Shown here piece by piece: positions 22,090-33,881 of a stretch of DNA of 64,000 nucleotides. Both the position numbers and the translations under genes were made by a program. Position 1 is the stretch's first letter; each line of letters starts with the position of its first letter. Location of the stretch: the NCBI GenBank assembly GCA_029237695.1, contig CM055274.1, positions 71,228,828 to 71,292,827 on the forward strand. The letters are read 5' to 3'. The notes below the pieces were generated by a model. It made no database searches and had not been told where the DNA came from. It saw only the letters and a program-made list of their open reading frames with translations. Origin of the DNA: Conchocele bisecta (Eukaryota; Mollusca; Bivalvia; Lucinida; Thyasiridae).

Positions 22090-24786
22090 CACGCCTTGGT
22101 TAAGGTTTTTAGTCAAGTTTGTATATGGAATACTACTGGCCCTACACCCACCATACTTGGACAACTTCATCTCCTAGTGATGTACATCAATAACCCCTGA
22201 TCTATATTTGACCTTCACCTACATTTCCTCTTGAATTACTTGGTTAATTCCCTTGGTTAAAGTTTTTAGTCAACCTTGGTTAAGGTTTTTAGTCAAGCTT
22301 GTATATGCAATACTACTGGCCCTACACCCACCATTTACTGACAACTTCATCTCCTAGTGATGCACATCAATAACCCCTCATCTATATTTGACCTTGACCT
22401 ACATTTCCTCTTGAATTACTTACTTAATTCCCCTTGGTTAAGGTTTTTAGTCAACCTTGGTTAAGGTTTTTTTTTCAAGCTTGTACATTGAATACTATTG
22501 TGCATCCAGACACCATACTTCGACAACCTTTTCTCATAGGTATGTACATCAATAACCCCTGATCTATATTTGAGCTTGACCTACATTTCCTCTTCAATTA
22601 CTTACTTACTTCATTTTGGTTAAGGTTTTTAGTCAACCTTCTATATGGAATACTACTGGCCCTACACTCACCATACTTGGACAACTTCATCTCCTAGTGA
22701 TGTACATCAGCAACCCCTGGTCTATATTTGACCTTGACCTACATTTCCTCTTGAATTACTTACTTAATTCCCCTTGGTTAACGTGTTTAGTCAAGCTTGT
22801 AGATGGAATACTCCTGGCCCTACACCAACCATACTTGGAAAACTTCATCTCCTAGTGATGTACATCAACAACCCCTGACCTATATTTGACCTTGACCTAC
22901 ATTTAACCTTGAATTACTTAGTTAATTCCCCTTGGTTAAGGTTTTTATTTTTACTCGACCTTGGTTAAGCTTTTTACTCAAGCTTGTACATGGAATACTA
23001 TTGTGCATACAGACACCAGACTTGGACAACCTTTTGTCATAGTGATGTACATCAATAACCCCTGATCTATATTTGACCTTGACCTACATTTCCTCTTTAA
23101 TTACTTGCTTAATTCTCTTTGGTTAAGGTTTTTAGTCAAGCTTGTAGATAGAATACTCATGGCCCTACACCAACCATACTTGGACAACTTCGTCTCCTAG
23201 TGATGTATATCAATAATCCCTGACCTATATTTGACCTTGACCTACTTTTAACCTTGAATTACTTAGTTATTTCCCCTTGAGTAAGGTTTTTAGTCAAGCT
23301 TGTATATGGAATACTCCTGGCCCTACACCAACCATACTTGGACAACTTCATCTCCTAGTGATGTACATCAACAACCCCTGACCTATATTTGACCTTGACC
23401 TACATTTAAACCTTAGAATTACTTAGTTAAATTCCCCATTGGTTAAGGTTTTTACTCGACCTTGGTTAAGCTTTTTACTCAAGCTTGTATATGGAATACT
23501 ATTGTGCATACAGACACCAGACTTGGACAACCTTTTGTCATAGTGATGTACATCAATAACCCCTGATCTCTATTTGACCTTGACCTACATTTCCTCTTTA
23601 ATTACTTGCTTAATTCTCTTTGGTTAAGGTTTTTAGTCAAGCTTGTAGATAGAATACTCATGGCCCTACACCAACCATACTTGGACAACTTCATCTCCTA
23701 GTGATGTACATCAATAATCCCTGACCTATATTTGACCTTGACCTACTTTTAACCTTGAATTACTTAGTTATTTCCCCTTGGGTAAGGTTTTTAGTCAAGC
23801 TTGTATATGGATACTCCTGGCCCTACACCAACCATACTTTAGACAACTTCATCTCCTAGTGATGTACATCAACAACACCCCTGACCTATATTTGACCTTG
23901 ACCTACATTTAACCTTGAATTACTTAGTTAATTCCCTTGGTTAAGATTTTTACTCGACCTTGATTTAAGCTTTTTTACTCAAGCTTGTACATGGAATACT
24001 ATTGTGCATACAGACACCATACTTGGACAACCTTTTGTCATAGTGATGTACATCAATAACCCCTGATCTATATTTGACCTTGACCTACATTTCCTCTGGA
24101 ATTACTTGCTTAATTCTCTTTGGTTAAGGTTTTTAGTCAAGCTTGTAGATAGAATACTCATGGCCCTACACCAACCGTACTTGGACAACTTCATCTCCTA
24201 GTGATGTACATCAATAATCCCTGTCCTATATTTGACCTTGACCTACTTTTAACCTTGAATTACTTAGTTATTTCCCCTTGGGTAAGGTTTTTAGTCAAGC
24301 TCGTATATGGAATACTCCTGGCCCTACACCAACCATACTTGGACAACTTCATCTCCTAGTGATGTAAATTAACAACCCCTGACCTATAGTTGACCTTGAC
24401 CTACATTTAACCTTGAATTACTTAGTTAATTCCCCTTGGTTAAGGTTTTTACTCGACCTTGGTTAAGCTTTTTACTCAAGCTTGTACATGGAATACTATT
24501 GTGCATACATACACCTTACTTGGACAACCTTTTGTCATAGTGATGTACATCAATAACCCCTGATCTATATTTAACCTTGACCTACATTTCCTCTTGAATT
24601 ACTTACTTAATTCTCTTTGGTTAAGGTTTTTAGTCAAGCTTGTAGATGGAATACTCATGGCCCTACACCAACCATACTTGGACAACTTCATCTCCTAGTG
24701 ATGTACATCAACAACCCCTGACCTATATTTGACCTTCACCTACATTTAACCTTAAATTACTTACTTAATTCCCCTTGGTTAAGGTT
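22090..24786 (+). repeat. Higher-order tandem satellite (about 165-bp monomers in 495-bp trimers)
   Basis: Each monomer has GGTTAAGGTTTTTAGTCAAGC, GGACAACTTCATCTCCTAGT and TATATTTGACCTTGACCTAC in pieces. One monomer type reads ATTGTGCATACAGACACC and recurs near 23000, 23500, 24000 and 24500, about 495 bp apart. Two other types (GATAGAATACTCATGGCCCT and GTATATGGAATACTCCTGG) alternate between. The first 800 bp are less ordered monomers. Confidence 0.85.
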
Positions 24787-24909
24787 TTTGTCACGCCCGC
24801 TTGCTGAAAGCACGATATAGTCGGCACTTTGGCGTACGTACGTACGTATACGTACGTACGTACGTGTGTCCGGTTAAAGTTTTTGGTTAAGTTGTTTGGT
24901 TAAGTTTTT

Positions 24910-26290
24910 AGCTCACCTGAGCGAAGCTCATGTGAGCTATTGTTATCGCAATGTGTCCGTCGTCGTCTGTCGTCGTCGTCGTCCGTGAACATTTTCAAAC
25001 GTCTTCTCCTCGGTACCTCTATGTCAGAAAAGCGGACGTTAAACCCTATTCACTCACTCACTCACTCACTTCTCCTCGGTAACCATTGGGCCTATAGTCA
25101 CCAAACTTCACGGTCATGGTCCTTAGGTAGGGGGATTACAAAATTGTTAAAATGACGTCATTACATAATCCAAGATGGCCGCCATCTAAAAATAGCCCAA
25201 ATTCTTCAAAAATCTTCTTCTCAAGAACTGCCAACCAGATTTCGACAAAACTTGGTAGGAATGATCGATGTACAATGCTCTTTCAAAGTTGTTAAAATGG
25301 TGACCCCGTGGTCAAAAATGGGTGTGGCCCGTGGGGTCAAATTTTATTTTTGACTGAATATGGTCATATCATATATCAAATCGAAGGTATCAACGAGGCG
25401 ATCACTCTGGTGCATTTTTTGTCGAAATCGGATGGTTATGTCATCCAAGATGGCCGCCGAAAGGTCAAAAGGTCATTCTTTTATTAGAGATTTCCAATTC
25501 TTCTTCACACAAACTACTTGGCCCATGGTGGCCAAACTTCACAGTTATGATCCATGGGTGAAGCCTTTTCAGATTTGTTAAAATTGAGGTCATCGCTAAT
25601 CCAAGATGGCCACCATCTAAAAATAGCACAAATTCTTAAAAAATCTTCTTCCCATGAGCCGCCAGCCGGATTTCGATGAAACTTGGTAGGAATGATCGAT
25701 GTACAATGCTCTTTCAAAGTTGTTAAAATGGTGACCCCGGGGTCAAAAATGGGCGTGGCCCATGGGGTCAAATTCTTAAAAAAAAAATGTTCTCATGAAC
25801 CGCCAACCAGATTTCGACAAAACTTGGTAGGAATTATCGACGTAGAATGCTCTTTAAAATGAGTTAAAATGGTGACCCCGGGGTCAAAAATGGGCGTGGC
25901 CCATGGGGTCAAATTTTATTTTTGACCAAATATGGTCATGTCATATATCAAATTGAAGGTATCGATGAGGCGATTGCTCTGGTGCAATATTTGTCGGAAT
26001 CGGATGATTATGTCATCCATGATGGCCTCCAAAAGGTCCATTTATTCGAGATTTTGAACGTCTTTTTCTCAGGAACCACATGGCCGATGCAGGCCAAACT
26101 TCATAGTAAGTTAAGATCCTTGGGTGAAGCATTTTCAGATTTGGTAAAATGAGCGTCATGTCTTAATCCAAGATGACCGCCATCTAAAAATAGCACAATT
26201 TTTTTAAAACACATATGAACTCAATGTCACATTCTCCTCTGGTGTTCATAGAGTCAGGTGAGCGAATTAGGGCCATCATGGCCCTCTTGT
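24910..26290 (+). mobile_element. Hairpin-headed Helentron-like element (AGCTCACC family), copy 2
   Basis: The head AGCTCACCTGAGCGAAGCTC is followed by GTCGTCGTC repeats and by three satellite-like units marked by TGGTGACCCCG(T/G)GGTC. The 3' end reads TCAGGTGAGCGAATTAGGGC and finishes with the hairpin GGGCCATCATGGCCC plus TCTTGT. It inserted into a GGTTAAGTTTTT stretch. Confidence 0.75.
25016..25068 (+). mobile_element. 5'-truncated SINE tail with 13-base target duplication
   Basis: CTTCTCCTCGGTA occurs at 25003-25015 and 25069-25081. The 53-bp insert is only the 3' end of the retroposon seen at 18551-19012 (AGAAAAGCGGACGTTAAACC plus CTCA repeats). Confidence 0.85.
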
Positions 26291-26775
26291 TTGGTTAAAG
26301 TTTTTGGTTAAGTTCTTTGGTTAACGTTTTTGGTTCAGTTTTTTGGTTAAAGTTTTTGGTTAAAGTTTTTCGTTATACTATTAAAGTTTTTGGTTAAGTT
26401 TTTTGGTTAAGTTTTTTGGTTAAAGTTTTTCGTTATACTATATCTCTGCAACTGCTTTGCCCATTACCTTGAAACTTCACATGGGTGTTTATCATCATCT
26501 ATATTTTCATTCTACTCCCCTCCCGTGCGGCCCCTGTGCCCAATGTCAAGATCAAATCACTTTGAAGTTTTTGGTTAAAGTTTTTTTCGCGCCCGCTTGC
26601 GGAAAGCGTGATATAGTCGGCACTTTGTCGTACGTACGTATGCACGTACGTACGTGTGTCCGGTTAAAGTTTTTGCTTAAGTTTTTTGGTTAAAGTTTTT
26701 CGTTATACTATATCTTTTTTTTTAGTGTCCATGCCTCGCCACAAGGCGCGACATGCAGGCCGCGGCCATCTAGTT

Positions 26776-27230
26776 ACTCAACGTTGGTTAAGGTTTTTAG
26801 TCAAGCTTGTAGATGGAATACTATTGTGCATACAGACACCATACTTGGATAACTTTTTCTCATAGGGATGTACATCAATAACCCCTGACCTTTATTTTAC
26901 CTTCACCTACATTTAACCTTCAATTACTTGGTTAATGTTTATAGTCAAGCTTGTATATGGAATACTTCTGGGCCTACATCAACCATACTTGGACAACTTC
27001 ATCTCCTAATGATGTACATCAATAATCCCTGACCTATATTTGACCTTGACCTACTTTTATCCTTGGATTACTTAGTTATCTCCCCTTGGTTACGGTTTTT
27101 AGTCAAGCTTGTATATGGAATACTCCTGGGCCTACAGCAACCATACTTGGAAAACCTTATCTCCTAGTGAGTACATCAATAATCCCTTGGTTAATGTTTT
27201 TAGTCAACCTTGGTTAAGGTTTTTATGCAG
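26776..27230 (+). repeat. Continuation of the 165-bp satellite
   Basis: GTTGGTTAAGGTTTTTAGTC resumes right after the inserted element ends and runs for about three diverged monomers, to GGTTAAGGTTTTTATGCAGG. Confidence 0.8.
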
Positions 27231-28393
27231 GCCGCAGCCACCTTCTTTGTCAAGCTATGTGTACATCGACAACCCTCGTAGTCGAGCTATGCTGTTCTCC
27301 TACAGCTCTTGTTTCACATGTTCATGGTCTACAGCTTTCATAATTATAGACCGACACAGGAACTTTTTTTAGGTGTCAAGAACATTCTAAACCACACAGT
27401 TAACTTTTCTATGAATGTATGTCAGCAATATGTTTACAATTAATTTACCTGAATGCCCTTATAATTAGAGGTGCAACGATACGGTCAAACCCGTATTGCG
27501 ATATATTGCGATACAACAAACCCATATTGCAATACGTATTGCGATATTATACCATGTATGAACAAATAATAATAAAAACAAACAGGAGATAAAGAACAAT
27601 CTTTATTGTTTATTATAGTCATTAGAACACATCAAACCACTGTGTGGGTCAGGACTTTGCCCAGAAACGGTTGACATTAATGATTATTTCTGGACGAGAG
27701 GAAATTAGGGAGAAGTGATCAAAATCATATTTTTTCTCTTACTTATAGTTCTCGCGTAGTATACATTAACTCTATGTTTTCAAAATCATGCATATCTATT
27801 AGAGGGGTAGAGGCAACAACATGCTGAGCCACCTCGTCGAGACGGTTTAAGCGAGCTTTAACAAATTATACTTTCATTGAGAAATAAAAAGACACATTGG
27901 GGGGGGGGGGGTGGGGGAGGGCTGGGAAGCAAATGTAGTAGATTGTAGAATTTAAAAATAGATTGTAGAATTTGAAAAAAAAAAAAAAATCTTTATTTCA
28001 TCTCAAAAGTATATGTTGTTACCACCCATTTGAACCTCTTTAGCTGTGTACATAAATATCGTTTATGAATTTGGATGTGCATACATTCTGTATATTTACT
28101 TAAAACCAAACTGAATTATCATAAAAATCGCGTTACGTTAACATCGATTGGAAAAAGTTGCAAAAGGACGAAAGTACGTAGGTACGAAATCGCCGAAATT
28201 GTCCGTGATATTTACACACTTTTTCATGTTTTCTGACAATAGAGTTATAGTCCGCAGACGATAACTTGCTACTTGTTTACATACAAACCGATCATAAACA
28301 AAACACAGAATAGGTGAGACAGGTAAATATACCCGTGGCAATATTCCTTTTCAATATTGATTTTTGAGATTTTTCATCAAGTGTTATGTAGTC

Positions 28394-28446
28394 GAGGGGT
28401 TACAGTGAAGATATCAATGCCGTAGGTAGTGAGTTCGAATCTTAGT
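28394..28446 (+). repeat. tRNA-like promoter remnant
   Basis: GTAGGTAGTGAGTTCGAATC resembles a B box, preceded by GTCGAGGGGTTACAGTGAAG as a possible A-box region. No cloverleaf could be closed by eye. Confidence 0.35.
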
Positions 28447-28767
28447 TTTTCATACATATATACACATATATTTGTATTTGTTTATATTTTATTATATATT
28501 TCTTTTGTATGTGTGTTGCTCTTACAAATTACATTAACTAAGCATATGAGATAGATTACATGTTGAAATTTAGTATATCACTTTGAATAAAACTAATAAC
28601 TAAATGCACATATGTGTGTACATGAAGAATCTTGGAGTATGTTCTCGCAGATCATGTCATATTGAGGTCAAACAGCAATAGTGATAACCCTCACCGTTTC
28701 ACTTATTCCCTTCTCCAGCAAGCAGTCATAAAAAAAACACAGAATGATATCGACAAAAGTAATGCGT

Positions 28768-28868
28768 TTTGTGAGGTTCGAACTCTCGACCAGATAAAAT
28801 GAACAAAAGTTCCGCTAACGTGTGGATATTCTCCCGCTTCGATACCACTGAGCCAAACTACATGTCTA
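28768..28868 (-). repeat. tRNA-like sequence / SINE head
   Basis: On the minus strand TTTGGCTCAGTGGTATCGAA looks like an A box, and GAGAGTTCGAACCTC, some 60 bases on, like a B box. The intervening length is larger than a normal tRNA without a long variable arm. It is more likely a tRNA-derived SINE fragment than a tRNA gene. Confidence 0.45.
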
Positions 28869-29933
28869 TTTTGTGCACCAAGATACACTATTATATTGAC
28901 ATGCATGCACGTGCACTTTATCATGTAGTTAGTATACACAAAAACGAGTCTGATATGATAATACACCTGGTCTACCTATATTTGGACTCATCGATTGACC
29001 TCCAGCAACTTATTATCGTCTGTCATTTATAGTCATATTTGGTTGAAATAAACAGTTAGTAATGTAATAAACAATACTTGTTTTCGGCATAAAAGGATTG
29101 CATTAGAATATATCGATTTCGTATTCAATTCTTTCACACTTTTCGGCGAAAAAGAAAGTTGCAATCATGGGCGTAAGCATCCGCTGTGTAGGCCACGACT
29201 CGGTTCGTCAGGTGGCGCTTTCAGTGGGTATGCCCACAATCGTAGCTAACGATTGGATGCTATTTTTATTTCGGAACTGGTATCCCACAAAGCGTCATAA
29301 GCTGACAAAAATGTGTGTAGACAACTACGAAATTTGTTCGCCACTGGGCGAACCGGCTTATAATTTTTACTAGCCCGACCCAGAAACGACTTGCATCCGG
29401 CGCCCGTTAAAACACGTGTTTGCATGTGTTTGTTTGCCTGGTTGAGAGTATTCGGAGGGAGTTAACTCTACCTCGTTCATGATCAATCGCTGATGGATCT
29501 ATTGCCGACGTCTTTCGCAACAGTAACCTGTCAATCATGCCACTAAGGGCTGCCTTTACTTACCAGCGATTGGCTGTACTGTATAAATAACTTCGCCACG
29601 AGAATAACACGTGTTTTGAACTGACAAGTATAGTAGCCAGAAGCAATGTTTGGCTAGGGGATTATTGAAACTATCGACCCGTGACTTTTATTGTCACAGC
29701 GGATAGGCATGATTTTAGTGATTCGCATACTGATGTGATGAAAATTTGGTCAAACAATCGGGTGTCATAAAACAAATGATATTGTAAACAGTTCGACAGA
29801 CCTGCAATTAGCGAGATTTAGGTCACTGGGTGGGAAATGAACACAGGTACAGTGCAGTCTCCGTTTTTGTTCCACCGTAGACAAGACTTGCAAACTCAAC
29901 GCGAACGCAACGCGAACGCAACGGTTTGCTGTA

Positions 29934-30164
29934 GCGTTGTATACGTTGTTTAAACGTATAATACGGTTCGTACACGTGTAATACACATTGTCAAACCGTT
30001 TAGTTTAAAAGCGTTGCATACGTTGTTTAAACGTATAATACGGTTCGTACACGTGTAATACACATTGTCAAACCGTTTAGTTTAAAAGCGTTGTATACGT
30101 TGTTTAAACGTATAATACGGTTCGTACACGTGTAATACACATTGTCAAACCGTTTAGTTTTACA
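29934..30164. repeat. 77-bp tandem array, about 3 copies
   Basis: GCGTTG(T/C)ATACGTTGTTT recurs at 29934, 30011 and 30088. Each unit has the palindromic GTTTAAAC, TACACGTGTA and the phrase GTCAAACCGTTTAGTTT. Confidence 0.92.
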
Positions 30165-31286
30165 GCGTGTAATACGTTTAGCTTCAAGGCGTATAACACG
30201 CTTTGGCGTATACACATGTAGCGAGGTGAAAGAATTTACCTGGAAGCGTGTAGCTATATGAAAGCGTTGAAACGTGTACAACGGTTACATGTTTTAACGC
30301 GAATACCTGTTCGGCCCCGATCGCTTCGAGGCGTCCTTGTTTCGTCCCTTTTAAAATATCGCGAATACATACCCTCAGATCGAGTTCAAAGTACATCGGC
30401 GGTGTGATTTAGCACTTCAATTGATCCCTAATCCATGATGCCTAATGAGTCACGCTTTTAAAACGACAGATGTACATTGTCGTTTATCAAAATGTTTGAG
30501 AATTGTAGATCACGTGAGCCGGCTCATCAGGATCTGCGGCATTCCTATGTATATTTTATATACACAAAAATGACCCTTAATACAGCGTAATGTAACAGTT
30601 CCTAACTTAATATGGAATAGCCCGGGCCGATAGTCCGTGTCTGTTACTTGGGGTTAAATATTACGAACACAGACAAACACAGTGCATGGTTTCTTTATTT
30701 TATTTTAACATCATCAGAAATGGCGAGTCTAGGAACTATCGTATCTTTACGCTGAAGCCAGTCTATTTCAGTCACTAATCCGCTATACACCTGTCCCACG
30801 CGTGTGTTAAGATTAATCGATACTTGGAGAAATTGAATACACAGCGAGCTGCACACTGGTTTAACACGGATATGGCCCGCGGATATGTGTCATAAATTAC
30901 TTGGTGGTCAAAACCGGCAAATTTACAAGGTTTATAGCGAAATAGCAGCAGACTGGCAATTTTTCTCGGACCGATTTTTAAGACTAGTTTTCAAATCTCA
31001 ATCGGTCTGAGAGTTCAAAAATCGGTCCAGAACCGGAAAACTGAAAATTTTAGAAGCCCTGCAGTGAGTCTAGAAGTATATATACACACACGAAGAACGA
31101 TCTGAGCATGCGCATTCTACGCGATACACAGTTGGCATACCAAAACAAAACGTGTAATGCGTTAAAACCCGTGGAAACGTGTTATACGTATAACACGGTT
31201 TCATCTGTACGGTGCTGTGTACATGTAGAAGCGTGTAACCGTTCGTCAAAGAAAGCGTTAAATCGTTTAAACGGTTTACCTTAGCG

Positions 31287-31432
31287 TTGTATACGTTTAC
31301 AACCGTTGTATACGTTTACAACCGTTGTACACGGATTACACGCTTTTGAAACTCGATGCGTTGTTTACAACCGCAGTATACGTTTACAACCGTTGTACAT
31401 GGATTACACGCTTTTGAAACTCAATGCGTTGA
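31287..31432. repeat. 68-bp direct repeat, 2 copies
   Basis: ACCGTTGTACA(C/T)GGATTAC followed by CTTTTGAAACTC(G/A)ATGCG occurs at 31321 and 31389. Shorter TATACGTTTACAACCG repeats precede them. Confidence 0.88.
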
Positions 31433-31944
31433 ACACGGTTTGTTCGACTTTCGCGCATGTGCAAGAGTGGGGAAACGCAACGCATGGCCGAAAACGTATT
31501 ACACGTAGACGACACATGGTTTGAAACACAACTAACGGAAACTCCACGGATACGCAACGCACAACACTTTGTACACGTATAAACCCGGAACATTTTGACA
31601 GAAACAACTGTAACAGTACGGTTTACAAACTTTACACACGGAATTTGCTGTAAAACTTCCAGATGTGTTGGACGTCCGGAGATTACTCACTACATGTATT
31701 AGTCATCTAATTGTGGCGTGTTTATTACAAATATTGACTTTTGTCATATTAAAAATTATGTTTTGAATGATTTTGAATAATTTTACACAATTATTTTAAC
31801 ACAAGATGGCGATCGAGAATATGGTGTAAATATCGCGATACGCAAAAACCGTACCGCGATACGTATCGTCAGGATGACATATCGCAATATACCGGTATAC
31901 CGGTATATCGTTGCACCACTACTTATAATAAGGTAACACATATA

Positions 31945-32190
31945 GACATATGTGACTGTCACTGGAGAAATGGGGCTTATGGGGTTTGCGACCAGTGTAC
32001 ATCCAGATCAGCCTGTGCATCCGCAGTCTGATCAGGATTTGCACTGTTCGTCATTCCATCAATGAAAGACCTGCCAGGACTAACAAGTAGTATAGATCGT
32101 TATCAGGAATGTGCTATTTGATCAGGAGCTACACTCGTCACCAATCCCATAAGCCCCATTTCTCCAATCACAGCCGCATATATGCTTTTA
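31945..32190. repeat. Bivalve-type interspersed repeat, family F
   Basis: It carries GTGACTGTCACTGGAGAAAT, CCAGATCAGCCTGTGCATCC and GATCAGGATTTGCACTG. The right half TGATCAGGAGCTACACTCGT to CATTTCTCCAATCACAGCC is the inverse of the left half, so the unit is about 230 bp with inverted ends. Confidence 0.7.
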
Positions 32191-32387
32191 AATATATGTC
32201 GTCTGGCTGAAGTTAGTTGTACAATCTAGGATGTGATTTATAGAGGTCAATCTAAGGCTGTCTTGACATCCAGAGAAGCAATGATGGTTTGCATATTCCT
32301 CCGTGAAAGAAAGACTTTAACCATCAAGTTGCAAAATTTTCGAGGGATATATCTATATTACTGTATGATGAAAAAATGTCAGCATCT

Positions 32388-32686
32388 GTAGCCGATTTCA
32401 TAAAAATTGCAAAGTATACTTATCTAGCAAAGTATACTTTGAGGGAGTAATCATTTATTTTTCCCGAAATGCATTATTTCATTTAGAACTAACGACTGCA
32501 TAAATTTGATGATTAAAAATATGCAGAATTATTATACTGAATTTATTACATTATCACAGTCATTTTGGCTGTAATAAATTCAGTATAATAAAAATTAATA
32601 AATTTAACATAAAAATGAAGATTTCTCCCTCAAAGTATACTTTGCTAGAAAAGTATACTTTGCAATGTTGGTGAAATAGGCTACTG
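32388..32686. mobile_element. MITE family H, copy 3
   Basis: Ends TGTAGCCGATTTCAT and GTGAAATAGGCTACTG. The central hairpin is shortened relative to copies 1 and 2. Confidence 0.85.
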
Positions 32687-32754
32687 CTGTTCATCACATG
32701 CTTGATCTAAATGGGGACTACACAGGGATTGGGCTAAGGACATACATTGTATGA

Positions 32755-33815
32755 GCTGTGACTGGAGACATGGGATTTGTGACCACTGTGCGGATGCACA
32801 GGCTGATCTGGATCTACACTGGTTGCAAAACCCATAAGTCACATTTCTCCATATGATAGCCACATTTTGGGTGTGGTTAGAGCACCTGGCAATAGATCAA
32901 CATTTCTGAGAATAAACAAACACTAAACTCAATCAGCCCCTAATTTGAAAGATCATAACTTTCATTTTCTGGTAAATGAAATTATGTCACCAAATGTGTT
33001 GCTCAACACATGTACATATTTTACAGTTTTGTTTCATGCAAAGTTTTGTACTTTAATTAATAGTTTGTAAACATACATGTAAAGTAAGGCGACAAAAAAT
33101 TAATGTTTAGATTCTCATCCAAATTTTGGGGGAAAATGGGGCGGGTGGGACACTTATTTTTTATTTTCAGGCAATACTAAAATGAGGTGTTGAACGGCAA
33201 GGCGCAGTTGCGTGTAATAGTGTTTTGAAAAATTATGTAATAACATGTTCATATTGAAGTATTACTAATCTGGAGGGGTCGGGTTCCGGGGTTGCTAATA
33301 CTTGCGCTACGTAAAGCACTCAGATAAAAAGCTGTGGGAGCGGTATAATACGCTGGCTGCATCAGTCTCGTAAATTTTACCAAATGTTTTCTTTTTTTAT
33401 TTTTTTTTTTTTTTTTATTTTTTTTTTTTTTTGAAAAAACCCCCCCCAGGCTATTGAATTGGCGGGGGCGGGCGGGTGGCGTCCACAATCAATGTTAAGT
33501 TTTCGTGTTTTCGTCCATTTCTTTGTTACTGTACCACATAGGACCAACAAACTTTCACAGCTTCATAACCAAGGGGGCCCACCACATATCACTATCCAAC
33601 ATGTTACCTTTTTTTGAACTTTACCCATTTTTTTCGCGCAGTCGACTTAGCCATTTTCAATGTTAACTTTTCGCGTTTACAATCTTAACTTTTCGTGTTT
33701 AAGTCCATTTCTTTGGTACTTAACCACCTATGACCACCAAACTTTCACAGCTTCATAACCAAGGGGTGCCCACCACATACAACTATCCAACATGTGACCA
33801 TTATCCAACATGTGA
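32755..33815. other. Noncoding stretch with family F repeat and Helitron-type remnants
   Basis: A family F copy lies at 32755-32880. A T-rich homopolymer region occupies 33390-33432. The blocks ATGTTAAGTTTTCGTGTTTTCG and ACCAACAAACTTTCACAGCT repeat near 33492-33605 and 33660-33800. No gene was seen. Confidence 0.55.
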
Positions 33816-33825
33816 CCGGGTTTCG

Positions 33826-33881
33826 AAGAAACGGGTGGCATATAGTGTTTGGACCGTCCGTCTGTCCGTCCGTCCGGGCAC
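33826..33881 (+). repeat. Hairpin head plus GTCCGTCC array
   Basis: CCGGGTTTCGAAGAAACGGGT is a stem-loop, followed by GGCATATAGTG and GTCCGTCC repeats. It is the head of another hairpin-headed family with its 3' end not identified. Confidence 0.55.

Larger units (their letters stand above)
24792..26772 (+). mobile_element. CGCCCGCTTGC-headed Helitron-like element with CTAG end
   Basis: One head lies at 24792 (CACGCCCGCTTGCTGAAAGC, then ATATAGTCGGCACTTT and ACGTACG repeats). A second head is at 26588, and one tail, GCCGCGGCCATCTAG, ends at 26772. Between them are GGTTAAAGTTTTT repeats and the block ACTATATCTCTGCAACTGC. The 185 bp from the second head to the tail looks like a complete short copy nested in or fused to the longer one. 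The related short copy is 34467-34625. Confidence 0.55.
22029..27312 (+). mobile_element. 5.3-kb Helentron-like element with satellite core
   Basis: The head AGCTCGACTATTTGAAGAAT folds on ATAAGTAGAGCT. The 3' end carries GTAGTCGAGCT, an inverted copy of the head, about 25 bases before the terminus CAGCTCTTGT at 27312. The core is a tandem array of about 165-bp units (22090-24786 and 26776-27230). Two younger elements split the core: a CGCCCGCTTGC-type element from 24792 and, inside it, an AGCTCACC-type element at 24910-26290. No protein gene was seen, so it is non-autonomous. The layout fits HINE/Helentron derivatives and the bivalve pearl elements known from the literature. Confidence 0.65.
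27466..31921. mobile_element. 4,456-bp hAT-like element with exact 8-bp TSD
   Basis: Ends TAGAGGTGCAACGATA and TATCGTTGCACCACTA are inverted repeats, 14 of 16 matching. CTTATAAT occurs immediately outside both ends (27458-27465 and 31922-31929). An 8-bp duplication and these termini fit the hAT superfamily. Both ends also carry repeated ATTGCGATA / TATCGCAATA phrases. No frame resembling a hAT transposase was found in the interior, so it is non-autonomous. It carries two tandem arrays and tRNA-like sequences listed separately. Confidence 0.85.

Noticed and set aside
29167..29373. 68-codon frame inside the hAT-like element
   Set aside because: No resemblance to a transposase or other family was recognised. 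Kept only as unexplained interior sequence.
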